Assembly: GCA_022749755.1 (NCBI GenBank)
Contig: CM040445.1
Coordinates: 14,467,182 to 14,531,181 of the forward strand
Origin: Azadirachta indica
Taxonomy: Eukaryota > Streptophyta > Magnoliopsida > Sapindales > Meliaceae
Length of the DNA stretch: 64,000 bases
Reading direction: 5' to 3'
Position numbers and translations under genes: made by a program. The notes under the pieces are model-generated. The model searched no databases, was not told where the DNA came from, and saw only the letters and a program-made list of their open reading frames with translations. Each line of letters begins with the position of its first letter. The stretch's first letter is position 1. This document shows, piece by piece, positions 24,441 through 38,243 of this stretch.

Positions 24441-25299
24441 ACATGAGATACATGATAATAATAATAATAATAATAACATGAAAAAGTTGGGCCATAGCCA
24501 CTTTCATTTGTTGGGATACTTTGAATATACCCTCTATATATATATAAGACAAAATTTCAATGGGCAATTTTATTAAAATTGCCAATGTTGTGCATATGTT
24601 ATTCATTAAAATTCAAGATATAAAAAATTATTTATTAATATATGATTAGTTACATGTTTCTTTTAATAAAAATAGTAATTCTTTTTACAAACAGAGACTT
24701 GTAAAAATTTTTAACTTGATTAGATTAACCATTTTGAGTAACAAGAAAAAAGTCTTTAGCTTAAAATTCAAATGGAAATAGTAATTTGTTGAAGACTTCT
24801 TATCTCATCACTGGTTAGTTATATATTATTTTCATACTATCTTTCAAAAATATATAAACACACGAGTACACATAGTTTATAAAATATAATAATTATAATA
24901 AGTGATGTGATTTTATAAATTTACTTAAATACAGTTAGAATTACAAAATAATTGAATAATATCATATGGCAACGTTGCTCATCATAATATAAATAACATT
25001 GTTCGTTAAATTATTAAACGTGTACAAAATTTATAAGTTAAGCACTTGAAATGAGTTTTGAACAAACTTTATTTATTTAGTTAAATGTAACGCTGAATGA
25101 AGCAATATCCCCCGTTACATCATATTATTGCTATGATTTTGACTCTTATGGAAATTATGGAATGGACATCTCTACACCCACATTTCCAAATTAAAACTAA
25201 CCAGATTTTTTCAAACCAAATTTCCAATTTCAGGTAGCTGGCAACTTAAACATCTTGTCAACTGTTAAAAATTTAGTTAATTTTACAAATATATATATA

Positions 25300-25540
25300 T
25301 ATATATTATAGATGCAATTTCATATTTTTATACGTATATTTATATTATTTATAAATAGTTAAATTTATACACTTTTAATAATTAAAATTAAAATGATATA
25401 TATGATTAATATATAATTAATGTACTATAATTAATACATATGTTATATTCAGTTTTAATTATTGAAAGTATATAAATCTAATGATTTACGAATAAGTGTA
25501 AATATATGTGTAAAAATATGAAATTGTTCGCTTCTCATTC
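25300..25540. mobile_element. Fold-back MITE-like element
   Basis: The left arm (gcaatttcatatttttata, then tttatacacttttaataatt) is matched by the reverse complement of the right arm (caatttcatatttttacaca, then tttatatactttcaataatt). The centre is AT-rich and there is no ORF. A TA repeat lies at the left edge. Confidence 0.65.
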
Positions 25541-27040
25541 ATAGATACATAAATATTCATTTTTGGTTTGAACATGAAACAGAATAAAATTTAATACTAT
25601 GAGATACATATATATGTTAAAGAAATAGAAAATAAAAAAGAATCTTGTGTGTGTTCATTTTTTTTTTTAATTTTTATACACCTCCCTAAAATTCATGTAG
25701 AATTTGAAATTAGAGATATTTTCTTTTCAAAGTTGAAGTTAGTGAGAGGGAAAATCGATCTTTAAGGAGTTAAACTAATTAGATTAGCTTTTATCTTTGG
25801 GATCAATATTCTTATTTTGTAACAACATTTAATTTAGAGAAAAAAATAGCAATGAATTTCATTTTCTTTTAGGGTAGATTATTTGACAATTGATGTATAT
25901 TAATAATTTAAAAGCATATACCTTGTAAACAGTATTTTATTAATTTAAAAGTTAATATACAAATCATTTACCATGTTATAATTAATTTACAAATAAATAA
26001 TTATATCCCAAACACTATAGACTAAAAGTATATATTTGTGATTATTGTGTTTATGTTTAATTTCAAAATAAAATGTTTAGTAAATATTCATTTTTTATTA
26101 CATAATTATATTTATAAATTACTTGTTTGCAAACTTAATAATTATAAATTTTATTCTATAATAGTTATAGACTAAAAGTCTTAATATTTCCATTTTAAAT
26201 ATAGGAAAAAATTAATATACCTAAATTCATTTAAGTTTTTTGTCATTGTTCATATTTATCTGGTCAAATTTAAATCAAGATTATTTAAAGTTGCATAATA
26301 ATCTATATAAATAATTGAAAAAAATTATTATATTTTAAATTTTCAAAACTTTAAGACATTTCTTATTTTATAAATCAAACTACAATATAAAAATTAAACT
26401 TGATATAATTTAAATCTATATGATAAGTTGGATATTGATTTTAATAAAATTTTGTAAATATATTTATAAATACACTTGACAAGTTGATAATATATGAATG
26501 GTGGCCTCTACTAAAATCCAAAAACAGGTAAGTTGGCTAAAATTTCACTTAAACCTAATTAATGAAATAAACAAAATTGTAAATTTGGAATTATTTTTTT
26601 GCATTATTGATGGCTTCAAAAATAGTTTGCATTTGGCAAATATCAAATTGATTTGTCTTCCTTTGAACAAGACATCATATATGTCCTTGTCAAATAATAA
26701 TATTAGATCAAACAAGAAGACTTGTAGTTATGAATGACTACCAAACATCATCATCCACCCATGTCTTTTTTCTATATTTTTGAAGACATCTTCCATCATG
26801 AACCACGCCTTTGAAAAGGAGAGAAACAAGATAATATTCATAATATCATTTTACAGTAAATTTTCAAAGAAACAGATAATTCTCTTTTCTTCTAATATTA
26901 ATTTTTTTGGCATCATTATTTTTTTTAGTTAGGATAACCAGTTTGAAATTGGGAGGATTTTGCACTTTACGTAAATTGAATTTCCTTTAATTATAAGCAT
27001 ATACATCTCACCATATTTGTCTGTTATATATATATATATA
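25541..27040. other. AT-rich intergenic DNA
   Basis: No gene, RNA or repeat with definable ends was recognised. Open frames here are short and of low complexity. Confidence 0.5.
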
Positions 27041-27044
27041 TATA

Positions 27045-27300
27045 TTTTTATATAAAATCTTTATATCAATTGTAAATTGTTAAATATTAGCACATCCAAC
27101 GATTAAAATTGCATCTGACTATATAATTAATGAATAATTAATACATTTATAATTAATGCATCTGACATATGCATTAATTATGAATATATTAATTATATAT
27201 TAATTATATAGTTAGTTGCAATCTCAACTGTTGGATGTGTCAATATCTAACGGTTTATAATTGATATAAGATTTTATGTAAAATAAAGGAGTTACTGATT
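27045..27300. mobile_element. Fold-back MITE-like element
   Basis: Long imperfect inverted repeat. The left arm (aaatctttatatcaattgta, then cacatccaacgattaaaatt) pairs with the right arm (aattgatataagatttt, and aactgttggatgtgtcaat). The centre contains aattaat-rich palindromes. No coding capacity. Confidence 0.7.
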
Positions 27301-29140
27301 CTGTTTATATATATATATAAGCATAAACTAATAAGTGTATTATTATCAAGATAATAATAGTTTAATTGTAAGGACAAACATCTCATCATATGTATGTAAT
27401 TGGTAATAATTTAATATCTATTTATGTATAAAATTAAACTTGTGGGTGTATTGTCAAAGTGACAATATAGTATTTCAAAAAATTTTTAACATTATTATAA
27501 TGTTAGTATTTTTTCTAAAAAAAGAAATTTTAATCTATGTGAAGGAAGAGTTCTCTTAGTAATATAGGTTTTAAAATATATATCTCGAGTCATATTATAA
27601 TAAATTTAATGATAGTAAAATTTTGATAAATATCTAAACAAAAAATGTTAGAATTTAAAATATAAATATGGTATGATCATATTAATAATAAGATCAGAAG
27701 ATAAAATTACACGTAACGATAATAGTATACATGTGAATTTATAATATAAAATGAAGACTGTAAATATTAAATATAAATAAAATAATAAGTATATTTTATT
27801 ATTTTCATGTACATATGTTTATTACAAATATGTTTATAATTTTTACTAAAATAGTATGGATGTTAGTAGGTTTAGTTTGTAAAATTCATTATGGTACAAG
27901 TAATAAATTACACAAAATTAGAGGGATCTTTTGGTTATCTTTTAATATTTTTTAAAGATAAATTTTATTAAACATATTTTACAAATGAAGAACTGTGCAA
28001 AGAAAAAATTATAGTTTTTATTTCATTCTATGTTATTTCTGCGATTCGAGAAGGGAGTCTTTGTTGACCCTTCACACGCGGCGGCAAACCATATCTTCAG
28101 CACTTCTGCTTTAATTTTTAATAAAAAAATAAAAATAAATTTTTTTTTTAATCATTTCCTGTTAATTAAAATGCCTGTTTTAGATTTGATTCACTGTCTT
28201 TTTCTGACATCCTCAAAAGATAATGTTTTTCTTTTCCCATTTGTCATGTGCTCCTCTCATCCCAATAGATTCACTCCTACGCATCTATTCGCCATTCAAA
28301 TTCACTTCAATATCTATATATATTTTTTAATAATTGAAAAAATAAAATTAGACTTTTAGCTCCTGTGTTGCTGGGAAGCTTCAAAATCCAAAGGAAAAAA
28401 TCAGACTCACATACGCGTATGATATATTCAATGAGCTAATCTTGCTGAATCATTCACCTTGTTTATCTGTCATTCTATTCATTTTTCATTCATTCCTGTA
28501 CAGCATGGCATTTTGACCTTCTAGATTACTTGGTCATTACTTCAAATGATATTATTTATTTTTCATTTTGTTTATCATTTTTTGTATTCTATTTATTTAC
28601 TTGCTTCCTATTTTTAATTTGAAATATATATATATATTTATAAATATATATGGAATTGGTGCTAAAATTGCTTTTATTTTGTTTTATTTTATTTTTGCTT
28701 TTAATGAGTTGTTGTTGAAGTAGTTGAGTCTGTACTACAGAAAATCTATAGGCACGTTTAGAGGTAATTTGGTTCTTCTATCTACAAGTCAAAGATGGCA
28801 TGCAAGTCAGCCCACAAACTTGTACCAAAAAAAACCATTGATATATGGAAGCACAAAGCCAAGTTTTTCAAAGTTTTGATTAGCTAGGGGCTTGAGTTTT
28901 TGAAAGGTTTTTCTGGGTTTGTAATTTTGTTTTTGCTTCTTCTTTTTATCCTTCAAATTTGTTTTCTCAAGTTGAATTCTTTGTTTTAGGCTCAAGAGTT
29001 GGAGCTCAAGTTTCCTGTATTCTTTAGATCTGTTTTCTTAAAATCATTTGTTAGTTGAAGCTCTCTTTCAAGAGAATTTGTTCCATTTGTTGGGGTTTAT
29101 GTGCTTCAACAATTTGGAAGGAGAATTAACAGTTGCATAG
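27301..29140 (+). promoter_or_regulatory. Intergenic region and upstream region of the ALA flippase gene
   Basis: AT-rich DNA with no supported gene. The last 400 bases before the ATG at 29141 are richer in T and G, as in a plant 5' UTR, and may hold a leader intron. An open frame of 109 codons at 28030-28359 has low-complexity composition and is not called. Confidence 0.35.
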
Positions 29141-32100
29141 ATGGCTGGTAATAGAAGAAAGAGGCATCATTTCAGGAGCAGAATTCATGCATTTTCATGT
29201 GGCAAAACATCATTCAAAGGTGATCATTCTCTGATTGGAGGACCTGGATTCTCAAGAGTAGTTCATTGCAATGACCCTGAAAGCTTTGAGGCCAATGTTC
29301 TCAATTACAGTGGCAATTATGTTAGAACTACTAAATATACTCTTGCAACATTCTTCCCCAAATCCTTGTTTGAGCAATTCAGGAGGGTTGCCAATATATA
29401 TTTCCTCATCTGTGCAATACTGTCTTTTACGTCGCTGTCTCCTTATTCGGCTGTCAGCAATGTTCTTCCTCTGGTTGTTGTGATTGGAGCTACGATGGGG
29501 AAAGAGGTTCTTGAAGATTGGAGGCGAAAAAAGCAGGTAACCTTCTAACTTTAGTGTCGTCTTAGTTGCAGCTTTTGAACTTTATTGTTGCTTTCTTTCT
29601 TAAAAGCTTAGAAGTGTATTTTAAATAGTAAACTAGGCAATGCAACTGAGTAAATTGAATTATATGTTTCAACTTGATAAAATATGAAATATTTATGAAC
29701 TGTTAGTTTAAGGAACAGATTGTTGGAAAAATGACATCTAGGTTGTTAATGTTGTTAGTCTTGCCTGTTATGATGCAGTAATCTTGATGTTAGTTAATGT
29801 TAATTTTATAACATTCTAGTCTGTCTCTTCTCTAGTTAAAAATTGAGGTCCTGCTAGAAAATAGGACCTCAAAACCTTGACTCTGTCAAATTTGATGCTA
29901 TTGTTGAGTAGTCTATGTTTGACTGGTTTCCAGGATATTGAGGTGAACAACAGAAAAGTAAAGGTGCATTGTGGTAATGGTGTTTTCAATGATACGAAAT
30001 GGAGAGATTTGAAAGTTGGGGACATAGTGAAGGTAGAGAAGGATGAATTTTTTCCTGCTGATCTCATCTTACTTTCCTCAAGTTATGAAGAAGCAATTTG
30101 CTATGTTGAAACTACAAACCTCGATGGAGAAACCAATTTGAAACTTAAACAAGCGCTTGATACAACTTCGAATCAGCATGAGGACTCCAGCTTCCAAAAT
30201 TTCAAGGCTATCATTAGATGTGAAGATCCAAACGCAAATTTATACTCCTTCGTTGGGACTCTGGATATCGAAGAACAACAGTATCCTCTTACACCTCAGC
30301 AGCTTCTGCTTAGGGACTCAAAGCTACGGAATACTGATTATATTTATGGGGCAGTTATCTTTACTGGCAATGATACAAAGGTTTTTCAAAATGCGACAGC
30401 ACCCCCTTCTAAGAGAAGCAAAATTGAGAGAAGAATGGATAAGATTGTCTACTTCTTATTTGGGGTCTTGGTTTTGTTGTCTTTCATTGGATCAATATTC
30501 TTTGGGATTGCAACCAAGGAGGACTTGGAAGATGGAAGGATGAAAAGATGGTATCTTAGACCAGACAAGACTACTGTTTATTATGATCCAAAAAGAGCAG
30601 CAGTTGCAGCAATTTTACAATTTTTGACTGCCCTTATGCTCTATGGATATTTGATTCCCATTTCCTTGTATGTGTCAATAGAAATTGTCAAAGTTCTTCA
30701 GAGCATTTTTATTAACCAAGATCTGCACATGTATTATGAAGAGGCTGACAAGCCAGCACGAGCCCGTACCTCAAATTTAAATGAAGAACTTGGCCAAGTT
30801 GACACTATACTTTCTGATAAGACGGGGACTTTAACTTGCAACTCTATGGAATTTATTAAGTGCTCAATTGCTGGGACCTCCTATGGTCGTGGAGTAACTG
30901 AAGTTGAGAGGGCGATGGCCAGGAGAAAGGGGGAAGATGTGACTGAGGAAGGGGGATCTATTGAGGAGTCTGCTGAAAAGAAGACATCCATTAAAGGGTT
31001 TAATTTTGAGGATGAAAGGATCATGAATGGTAATTGGGTTAATGAACCTCATGCTGATGTTATTCAAAAGTTCCTATGTTTGTTGGCTGTTTGCCACACT
31101 GCACTGCCCGAAATTGATGAAGAAACTGGAAGAATTTCATATGAAGCTGAATCCCCAGATGAGGCTGCTTTTGTAATTGCAGCAAGAGAACTTGGGTTTG
31201 AATTCTATGAAAGGACTCAAACAAGCGTCTCGCTGCGTGAGTTGGATCTGCTCTCTGGCAGAAAAGTTGAAAGGTAATACTTTTTCTTGAATTTACATGT
31301 CCGTCAATATTTTCATTGAATTTTATACTACTTATCTCCCAGAATAGGTATTTTGACAGTATTCATTCACTTTTAGTGATTCATAGCAATATGATATTTT
31401 CATATCCCTTCTCACGGAATTGGGCTTTCATTTTCTCTTTTGCAGATCTTACAAACTATTGAATGTCTTGGAGTTTAGTAGCTCTAGAAAGCGGATGTCT
31501 GTGATTGTTAGAAATGAGGAGGGGACCCTGCTACTGCTTTCTAAAGGAGCTGACAGGTTAGTAATTTAAAGTATGGCATTACAGCTTATTAGATTCTCTC
31601 ATTTAGAACTTTGCTCTTCTAGTTGCACTACGTTTTTACTTTATGCTGCTCATGTAGTCAGTAAAAACTACTGCACCACTCTGTTTCTTCTTACAAAGAA
31701 GAAAGGCCATCCCTTCATAATTGAGAGTGTCGCAACTTGAGTTGGTTTTGTGTGGCCGATTTTAGAATGCTTGATTTTAATCTTCTTTTTATCTGCAAGC
31801 AGTGTCATGTTTGAAAGACTTGCAAAGAACGGAAGAGTGTTTGAAGAGCAGACCAAGGCACACATCAACGAGTATGCTGATGCTGGTTTGAGGACTTTAA
31901 TACTTGCCTACCGTGAACTGGATGAGAAAGAATACATGGAGTTTAATGAGGAATTTACTGTGGCCAAGAACACAATGACTTCAGATCGTGAGGAACTGAT
32001 TGAGGAAGTGGCAGAAAAGATTGAAAAAGATTTGATTCTTCTCGGTGCTACCGCTGTTGAAGACAAACTTCAAAATGGGGTAAGTTAGAACTTAAAATTA

Positions 32101-34921
32101 AGTAAAAAATGGAGCTTCATATCAGAACAATCTAATTACTTTTGCATGGTGTTTAAATTAAGAACTTGATACACCTGCAAAGCTAATACTGTCATAATAG
32201 CCTCATCTATTTCTTGAAGTATAAATAATTACTACCATGCAATGAAATTCATGTCCAAATGCTAATGCATTGAATGACTTTCTTGTAGATTGAAAATACT
32301 GTTTGAGACTAAGTACATCTATTTTGTCTGGGACAGGTTCCTGAATGCATTGACAAACTAGCACAAGCTGGCATTAAGTTATGGGTTTTGACTGGAGATA
32401 AGATGGAGACAGCAATCAATATAGGGTATATTCATGCTCACTGGACATTGATTTTTCTACAAGCCAATGTGGATTCTCATATGCTAATATTTCTTATCTT
32501 ATGTTGAAATTGGCAGTTTCGCCTGTAGTTTGCTTAGACAAGGAATGCAGCAAATAATAATCAGCTCTGAAACACCAGAAAACAAAGCTCTGGAGAAATC
32601 AGAGGACAAAGCTGCAGCTGCCGCGGTAATCCCTAATTTCATTTCATTTCTTCCTTTGGGTGGGATTCAAAGTATTATGGTGTTATGTAGGATAATTTTG
32701 AGAAGTAACTGCAATAGAAAGATTTCAGAACTTTTTCTTAGGCTAAGTTTCATGGCACCCTTTCTAGATATCAGTCTCCAAGACAATCAGAGAAACTTGT
32801 GGATCCAGTTCATTTTAATGAATAATTGTGGACAATATCTATGGAGATGCTGAGGGATAACATTTCCATTGTTTTCAATGTTTAGTAAACTTATTTGAAG
32901 TCCATACTTTTTCCACCAGAAAGGGTATATCCGTATAAGCCATAGTGCCCCAGCTCTGTAGCAACCATCTTCCTTCCACAACTTATCCTTTCTGGTACAA
33001 GTGTATTAATCAAAACAAAACAAATATTTCTCCAGAAATGGTGTTTGATTATCTCAAAAACTTGGTTTTGCACATCCAAATAGTTCAAAAATAGGATCAT
33101 TTATGTTAATTAATCGTCAGTTCTTGCATATATTGCGAGTAATGCCTTGGTCAATCTTACATTAGGCTTCATAAGTGTTGAGCTTGACATGGTCTTCTGA
33201 ATTCTTTAGGCATTGAAGGCAAGCGTGCTCCATCAGCTAATTCAAGGACAGGAATTGCTTTCTGCTTCAAATGAAACCTCTGGGCCATTGGCCTTGATTA
33301 TTGATGGAAAGTCACTCGCTTATGCTCTAGAAGATGACGTCAAGGACATGTTTCTGGAGCTTGCCATTGGCTGTGCATCTGTTATTTGCTGTCGCTCATC
33401 TCCTAAACAGAAAGCACTTGTAAGTTGCATTTTATACAATACAATTATGGATCATGAAACATAAAAAGAAAATGCTACAGAAATGAACCAAACATTGACT
33501 TTGTTTTGGTCTAAAAGGTGGTGCTTAAAATTTTCAGGTCACAAGACTGGTCAAAGTTAAAACTGGCAGCACAACATTAGCAATAGGTGATGGGGCAAAT
33601 GATGTTGGAATGCTTCAAGAAGCAGATATTGGAGTCGGTATCAGTGGTGTAGAAGGAATGCAGGTAATTTCTGAACAGATGGTGAAAGATGTTTCATTGC
33701 ATCATAAGTCTATCTTATATATTGGACTTTACTGGATTCTCAATTTTCCTTTCTGTTGTGCCTGTGGTTCAAAATTTCAGGCAGTCATGTCAAGTGACAT
33801 TGCAATTGCACAATTCCGATTCTTGGAGCGTTTACTGCTTGTGCATGGACATTGGTGTTATAGGAGGATCTCATCAATGGTACGGTTCACTGCAAAAATG
33901 TTATGCCTCCAAGGCCAAGCTGCAATAATTAATTACATTCTAATTATTCACATATTTTTTTGTTGTTTGGCAGATATGCTATTTCTTTTACAAGAACATT
34001 GCATTTGGCTTCACTCTCTTCTTCTTTGAGATTTACGCATCGTTCAGTGGCCAAACTGTGTACAATGACTGGTATCTATCTCTTTACAATGTCTTCTTCA
34101 CGTCACTTCCTGTTATTGCCCTGGGAGTTTTCGACCAGGATGTCTCTTCCCGTTTCTGTCTCAAGGTATGTACCCCATTTTTCCTTTTCTTAAACCAATT
34201 TGATAGGAAGCTCATGATGGCTTTCATCAAGACTAATTGTTTTTAATACCTTTAGAAATCTGATGATCTGCTTTTTGATTTATTTTCACAGTTCCCTCTG
34301 CTCTACCAAGAAGGTGTACAAAATGTCCTATTTAGCTGGTACAGAATACTTGGCTGGGCATTTAATGGTGTATTAAGTGCTACCATCGTCTTCTTCTTCT
34401 GCATCCAAGCAATGGAGCAACAAGCCTTCCGTAAAGGTGGGGAAGTTGTTGGCTTGGAAATCCTTGGTGCCACCATGTACTCATGTGTCGTCTGGGTAGT
34501 GAACTGCCAAATGGCACTATCCATCAGCTATTTCACATACATACAACATCTCTTCATCTGGGGTGGTATTTTATTTTGGTACATATTCCTCTTAGCATAT
34601 GGAGCAATGGATCCCTACATATCAACAACTGCTTACAAGGTCTTCATTGAAGCCTGTGCACCAGCACCATCTTTTTGGCTTATTACACTCTTAGTTTTGA
34701 TCACCTCCCTCCTCCCATATTTCACTTACTCAACCATTCAAATAAGATTTTTCCCCCTACATCATCAGATGATACAATGGTTTAGAGCCGATGGTCAAAC
34801 GGAGGACCCTGAATTCTGTCAAATGGTAAGACAGAGATCAATTCGACCAACAACAGTAGGTTACACAGCTCGTTTTGAAGCAAGTTCTAGAGACTTGAGA
34901 CCAAAGCCTGAAGATAGTTGA
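29141..34921 (+). CDS. ALA: Phospholipid-transporting P4-ATPase (ALA8-12 clade flippase), 11 exons, 1192 aa
   Basis: A P4-type ATPase that flips phospholipids from the outer to the cytosolic leaflet, normally with an ALIS/CDC50 subunit. Exons joining in one frame: 29141-29536, 29934-31273, 31446-31556, 31803-32079, 32337-32425, 32517-32625, 33210-33419, 33538-33663, 33781-33879, 33974-34165, 34292-34921; the sum is 3579 nt. The N-terminus carries the clade-typical RIHAFSCGK and [13 protein letters not shown]. Catalytic motifs seen: NLDGETN (actuator), PISLYVSIE (TM4), DKTGTLTC with phospho-aspartate D427, KGAD (612-615), TGDK (727-730) and GDGANDVGM (861-869). The last exon holds the final membrane helices and [15 protein letters not shown]. 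All motifs are intact. Arabidopsis ALA9 has about 1200 residues. The neighbouring CML gene supports orthology with the ALA10 region. Confidence 0.95.
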
Positions 34922-35515
34922 TACACATAGTTCTTAGGTTGTAGGTTCTGTGAAAGAAAATTGTTGTAAACTAGTTGAGAATACAAGTTTCTTCCTTGTG
35001 TACATATTCAATGCCGAGTCCTGCTAAACAAGAAGGAAATATCCCCAGGATGATTCTCTCAATTGAAATAATGCAGCACACGTCCCACAAGAATTTTTGT
35101 TTATGTCAGCTCCAAAACTGTTGTTTTGTTTGTTTTGGGAGCTCTGGGAATTGAAGCCATAACAGATTTTACTGTCACAATTGTACGATCTATGTAATTT
35201 GTGATTTTGGGAAATAAACTTCAATTCAATCTGTAATTTCATTTCTCCTCCGGAACACCATTAGGGACTTCCTCATGTAATTTTTATTCAATTCAATTCC
35301 ATTATGTTTTGATTTCTGGAAAGATAATTCTAACTTTATTTCAATGGAATATATACACATTTATATATCTTTTACAGCCTTGGAAAAAGAAAAATAAAAA
35401 AGGACTGCCTGATTTTTCTCATATAAAGGAGCACGTATCTAAAAGTAAAAGATAAATAGTGAACTATGTGTGATTTAAGACGATTAAATATAAAAGAAAA
35501 TAGAAGAAAGTCATC
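34922..35515 (+). other. ALA 3' UTR and spacer
   Basis: About 300 bases of mixed composition directly after the ALA stop, including 'gggaaataaacttcaattcaat' words compatible with plant polyadenylation signals. AT-rich spacer follows up to the copia relic. Confidence 0.4.
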
Positions 35516-36010
35516 ATGTCCAGAATCTCTCCGTACTCCCTCTCAAGCAGATTGAAAAGATGTCCACCGTTCCCAGCTTGCTAACACAAGAAAGAAACAT
35601 AAGGTCTCGACAACCTTTTTTGGTCAGCGCATCGGCCAACTATTCTTCACTAATAATGTGATACAAAAGTGAGTAATCTAGTCTAGTATGAGACGAGTAT
35701 GTTAACTTTTCTACTAACCTCTGTCTATTGCATCATTCTCCAGTCTCCACCATGACTCATAAATTCGAATACGTTTCTTTAATAGTCTCCCAAATCTCAC
35801 GAGAAACAAATAAGCTTGGCTAATGTTTTGCTCCATTGAATTGATTGCTCAGTTGCGAGTGAAGACTCTGTTGCTGTTGCGTTCACTTGCCTATCTAAGT
35901 GTCTCATCTTTTCTTTTCCTTTGAAAAACATCTTCATTGATTGTGACAGTTGAAGGAAATTTTTATCATTCAATGTAAGAGGGGTCATCTGAAGATTTGG
36001 ATTATCATAG
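35515..36010 (-). mobile_element. Decayed Ty1/copia retrotransposon fragment (gag start joined to RNase H end)
   Basis: On the minus strand, 36005-35797 reads a gag-like frame (NPNLQMTPLTLNDKNFLQ, then WSKTLAKLICFS), followed after a frameshift by SREIWETIKETYSNL, the typical copia gag pattern. At 35650-35520 the frame reads LADALTKKG and then SKLGTVDIF, the conserved C-terminus of copia pol. Everything between (protease, integrase, reverse transcriptase) is absent and stops are present. No terminal repeats were found. The relic lies between the convergent ALA and CML genes. Confidence 0.75.
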
Positions 36011-36349
36011 AAGAAAGAGAGACGACAAGATAGAAAACACCAAATCATCCTATGATCAGAAAAGTTGAGATCAGAATACATACAAAAATTTATGAAAGAA
36101 TTAAAAAAGTCTCTTTCTAAGAGTTCATTTTTCTTCTGCTTTTTCATTGAAAGTGGACTCTTCTTCAATTAATCATGTACACAATAACACCATCAATGTC
36201 TATATCAACAAAAGAAAATCGTAAAAATTAAAAAAAAATAATAATAAAGAAACAAGTCTCTATCAATTTCTAAAAGAGAATCTAAAATTAGTCAGATAAA
36301 GATGATAACAATGATAATGACAATATCATAATATCATCAAATTCAAAGG

Positions 36350-36832
36350 TCACGATAATGCAAGGCCAAGAAAATCCGACGTCGATTTAGCCATTACTGT
36401 TGCAAATTCGTTAAAGCTAATAACGCCGTCACCGTTTGTATCAGCCTCTTTGATCATCTCCGTCAATTCTTTATACGTCAACGGTTGTCCCATCTTCGCC
36501 ATGGACCCCGCTAGCTCTGCGGCCGTAATGTAGCCGTTACCGTCGCGATCAAACGCTCTGAAAACCTCTAAAAGCTGTTCTTGGTTTATCAAAATGGTTT
36601 CGTTCATGTCAGGCAGAATGGCATTGACGAGTTCGTCGAATTCGACGGAGCCGTTGCCGTTGGAATCCATGTTGGCTAACAGGACGTGGATTTGGTCGCC
36701 TGAGGGCTTTAGGCCGAGGGATCTTAGCAGTGCTGCGAGCTCCAGAATGGTGAGGCTGCCGTCGGAATCCATGTCGAATCTGGCGAAGATGTCTCGTAAT
36801 TGATTGAGCTGATCGACGTGTAAGCCCCCCAT
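36350..36832 (-). CDS. CML16: Calmodulin-like calcium sensor, CML15/CML16 type (160 aa)
   Basis: An intronless calmodulin-like protein with four EF-hands, a cytosolic or nuclear Ca2+ sensor. The loops are canonical and each begins with Asp and ends with Glu: residues 20-31 (DMDSDGSLTILE), 56-67 (DSNGNGSVEFDE), 95-106 (DRDGNGYITAAE) and 131-142 (DTNGDGVISFNE). The linkers RSLGLKPSGDQIHVLL and MAKMGQPLTYKELTEMIKEA are characteristic of the CML15/16 pair. There is no acylation site of the standard MGxxxS type. GC content is higher than in its surroundings, as is usual for intronless CMLs. It is convergent with the ALA gene; in Arabidopsis CML16 and ALA10 are adjacent (from memory). The choice between CML15 and CML16 is by synteny only. 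Confidence 0.9.
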   Translation of the reverse strand: MGGLHVDQLNQLRDIFARFDMDSDGSLTILELAALLRSLGLKPSGDQIHVLLANMDSNGNGSVEFDELVNAILPDMNETILINQEQLLEVFRAFDRDGNGYITAAELAGSMAKMGQPLTYKELTEMIKEADTNGDGVISFNEFATVMAKSTSDFLGLALS

Positions 36833-38243
36833 GTTGAACTATATGTATGTTATAATGAAGGAAATGGACTGTTGCAGAGATAATGAGGATGAAAACGGCG
36901 ACGTAAAAGGATGAATGTTTGAAGAAGACAGGAAGATTGAATGAGATGAGATGAATTGAAAGTTTGATAAGAATTGTGTGCTGGATTTTTGGTTTGATAA
37001 TATTTTTTTTTTTAAAAATAGAAAAACCGCGTCGGTAATTTAATTAATTTTTTAGGAATTTCATGGAACCTTAGTTACACTCACTGCTGGCATTTTTTAT
37101 TTTATTTTTTAAAATAAAAAAATTAGATATATGTATAATCATGTATCTGTAATACTGTTAGTACTACTTCCTATACGTGTGATATTTTGGGTTTCTAATT
37201 TTCGATTACATAAAAAGAAAATCATTATTTTATAAGCAAGAGAATATAGCCTAAAAGTAAATTACGTAAAATATATAAAAAATGAATTAAAAGCATTTGT
37301 AAATATTTTAATTTTCAAGAATAATTAAATAAAAAAGAAAGAAAAATATATAATATTAAAATATTGAAAAATTAAAACTAGAGTATAGAAATGCTTGTTG
37401 AGACAGTGTAGAAATGTTGTCGTTACATACAGCGTAGATTTGGTGGATTTGTCTTCTGATTTCAGACAATAATTAATTCATTCATTCATTAATTCATTAA
37501 TTCACGTACAAAACAAAATTAATTAAGGGATAAGGTTTCATTCTTTTGGGCTAATTATAGAGTATTATAGCAAATTTTTCGCCAATTTATTCATGTTACC
37601 ATCCAATTTGCTTCCTCAATTTCAGGAACAAATTAAAAAACAACACAAGAAAACAAAGAAGATCATTAATTTTTATCACTTTAGAGACTTTCGACGTCCT
37701 AATTTGGGAATGTTGGTTAGTAAGTTTGGATAATCTTCATCAACAATTTGGATATATATCCCTTTTTTCATCCAATATTTTTATTATTTTTTTCAAAAAA
37801 TATATCGTACTCAAAATACTTATTTTTTTTTAACTTTTATTACTATTATTTCAATTATTTATATGTTTTTTTTTATTTTAAGTATATGCCTTTTTATTCG
37901 ATACGCACATTGCAAAAGTAACTAACTTTAAGTTCAGAAAGTAGCACTTAAATGCAATTTTAATTACCACAGACATTACATGTGTTTTGGTATTTATTAA
38001 ATTAAATCTCAACATGAAAATTTTTAAATCCTATTCCACCAATTATACACAATAATTAAAAAACAAAAACCAAAAATATGATTTTCTATTTTCTCTACCC
38101 AAATGATAATTTAACTTGAATCTTATTCAATTATCATGCATTTATCACTTTAACAAAAACATAGAAATAAAAATAAATTGAAATTTTCAATTATATATCA
38201 GGTAATTAAGCATTCCATAAACACACTGCTTTCAAGGCTAAGG
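36833..38243. other. CML upstream region and AT-rich spacer
   Basis: The first 200 bases are the likely 5' UTR and promoter of the minus-strand CML gene. The rest is AT-rich with no recognised gene or element. Confidence 0.4.

Noticed and set aside
28030..28359. Open frame of 109 codons upstream of the ALA gene
   Set aside because: Phe/Asn/Lys/Ile-rich translation of AT-rich DNA with no recognisable family; more likely promoter DNA.
36594..36803. Plus-strand frame opposite the CML gene
   Set aside because: Shadow of the minus-strand EF-hand coding sequence.
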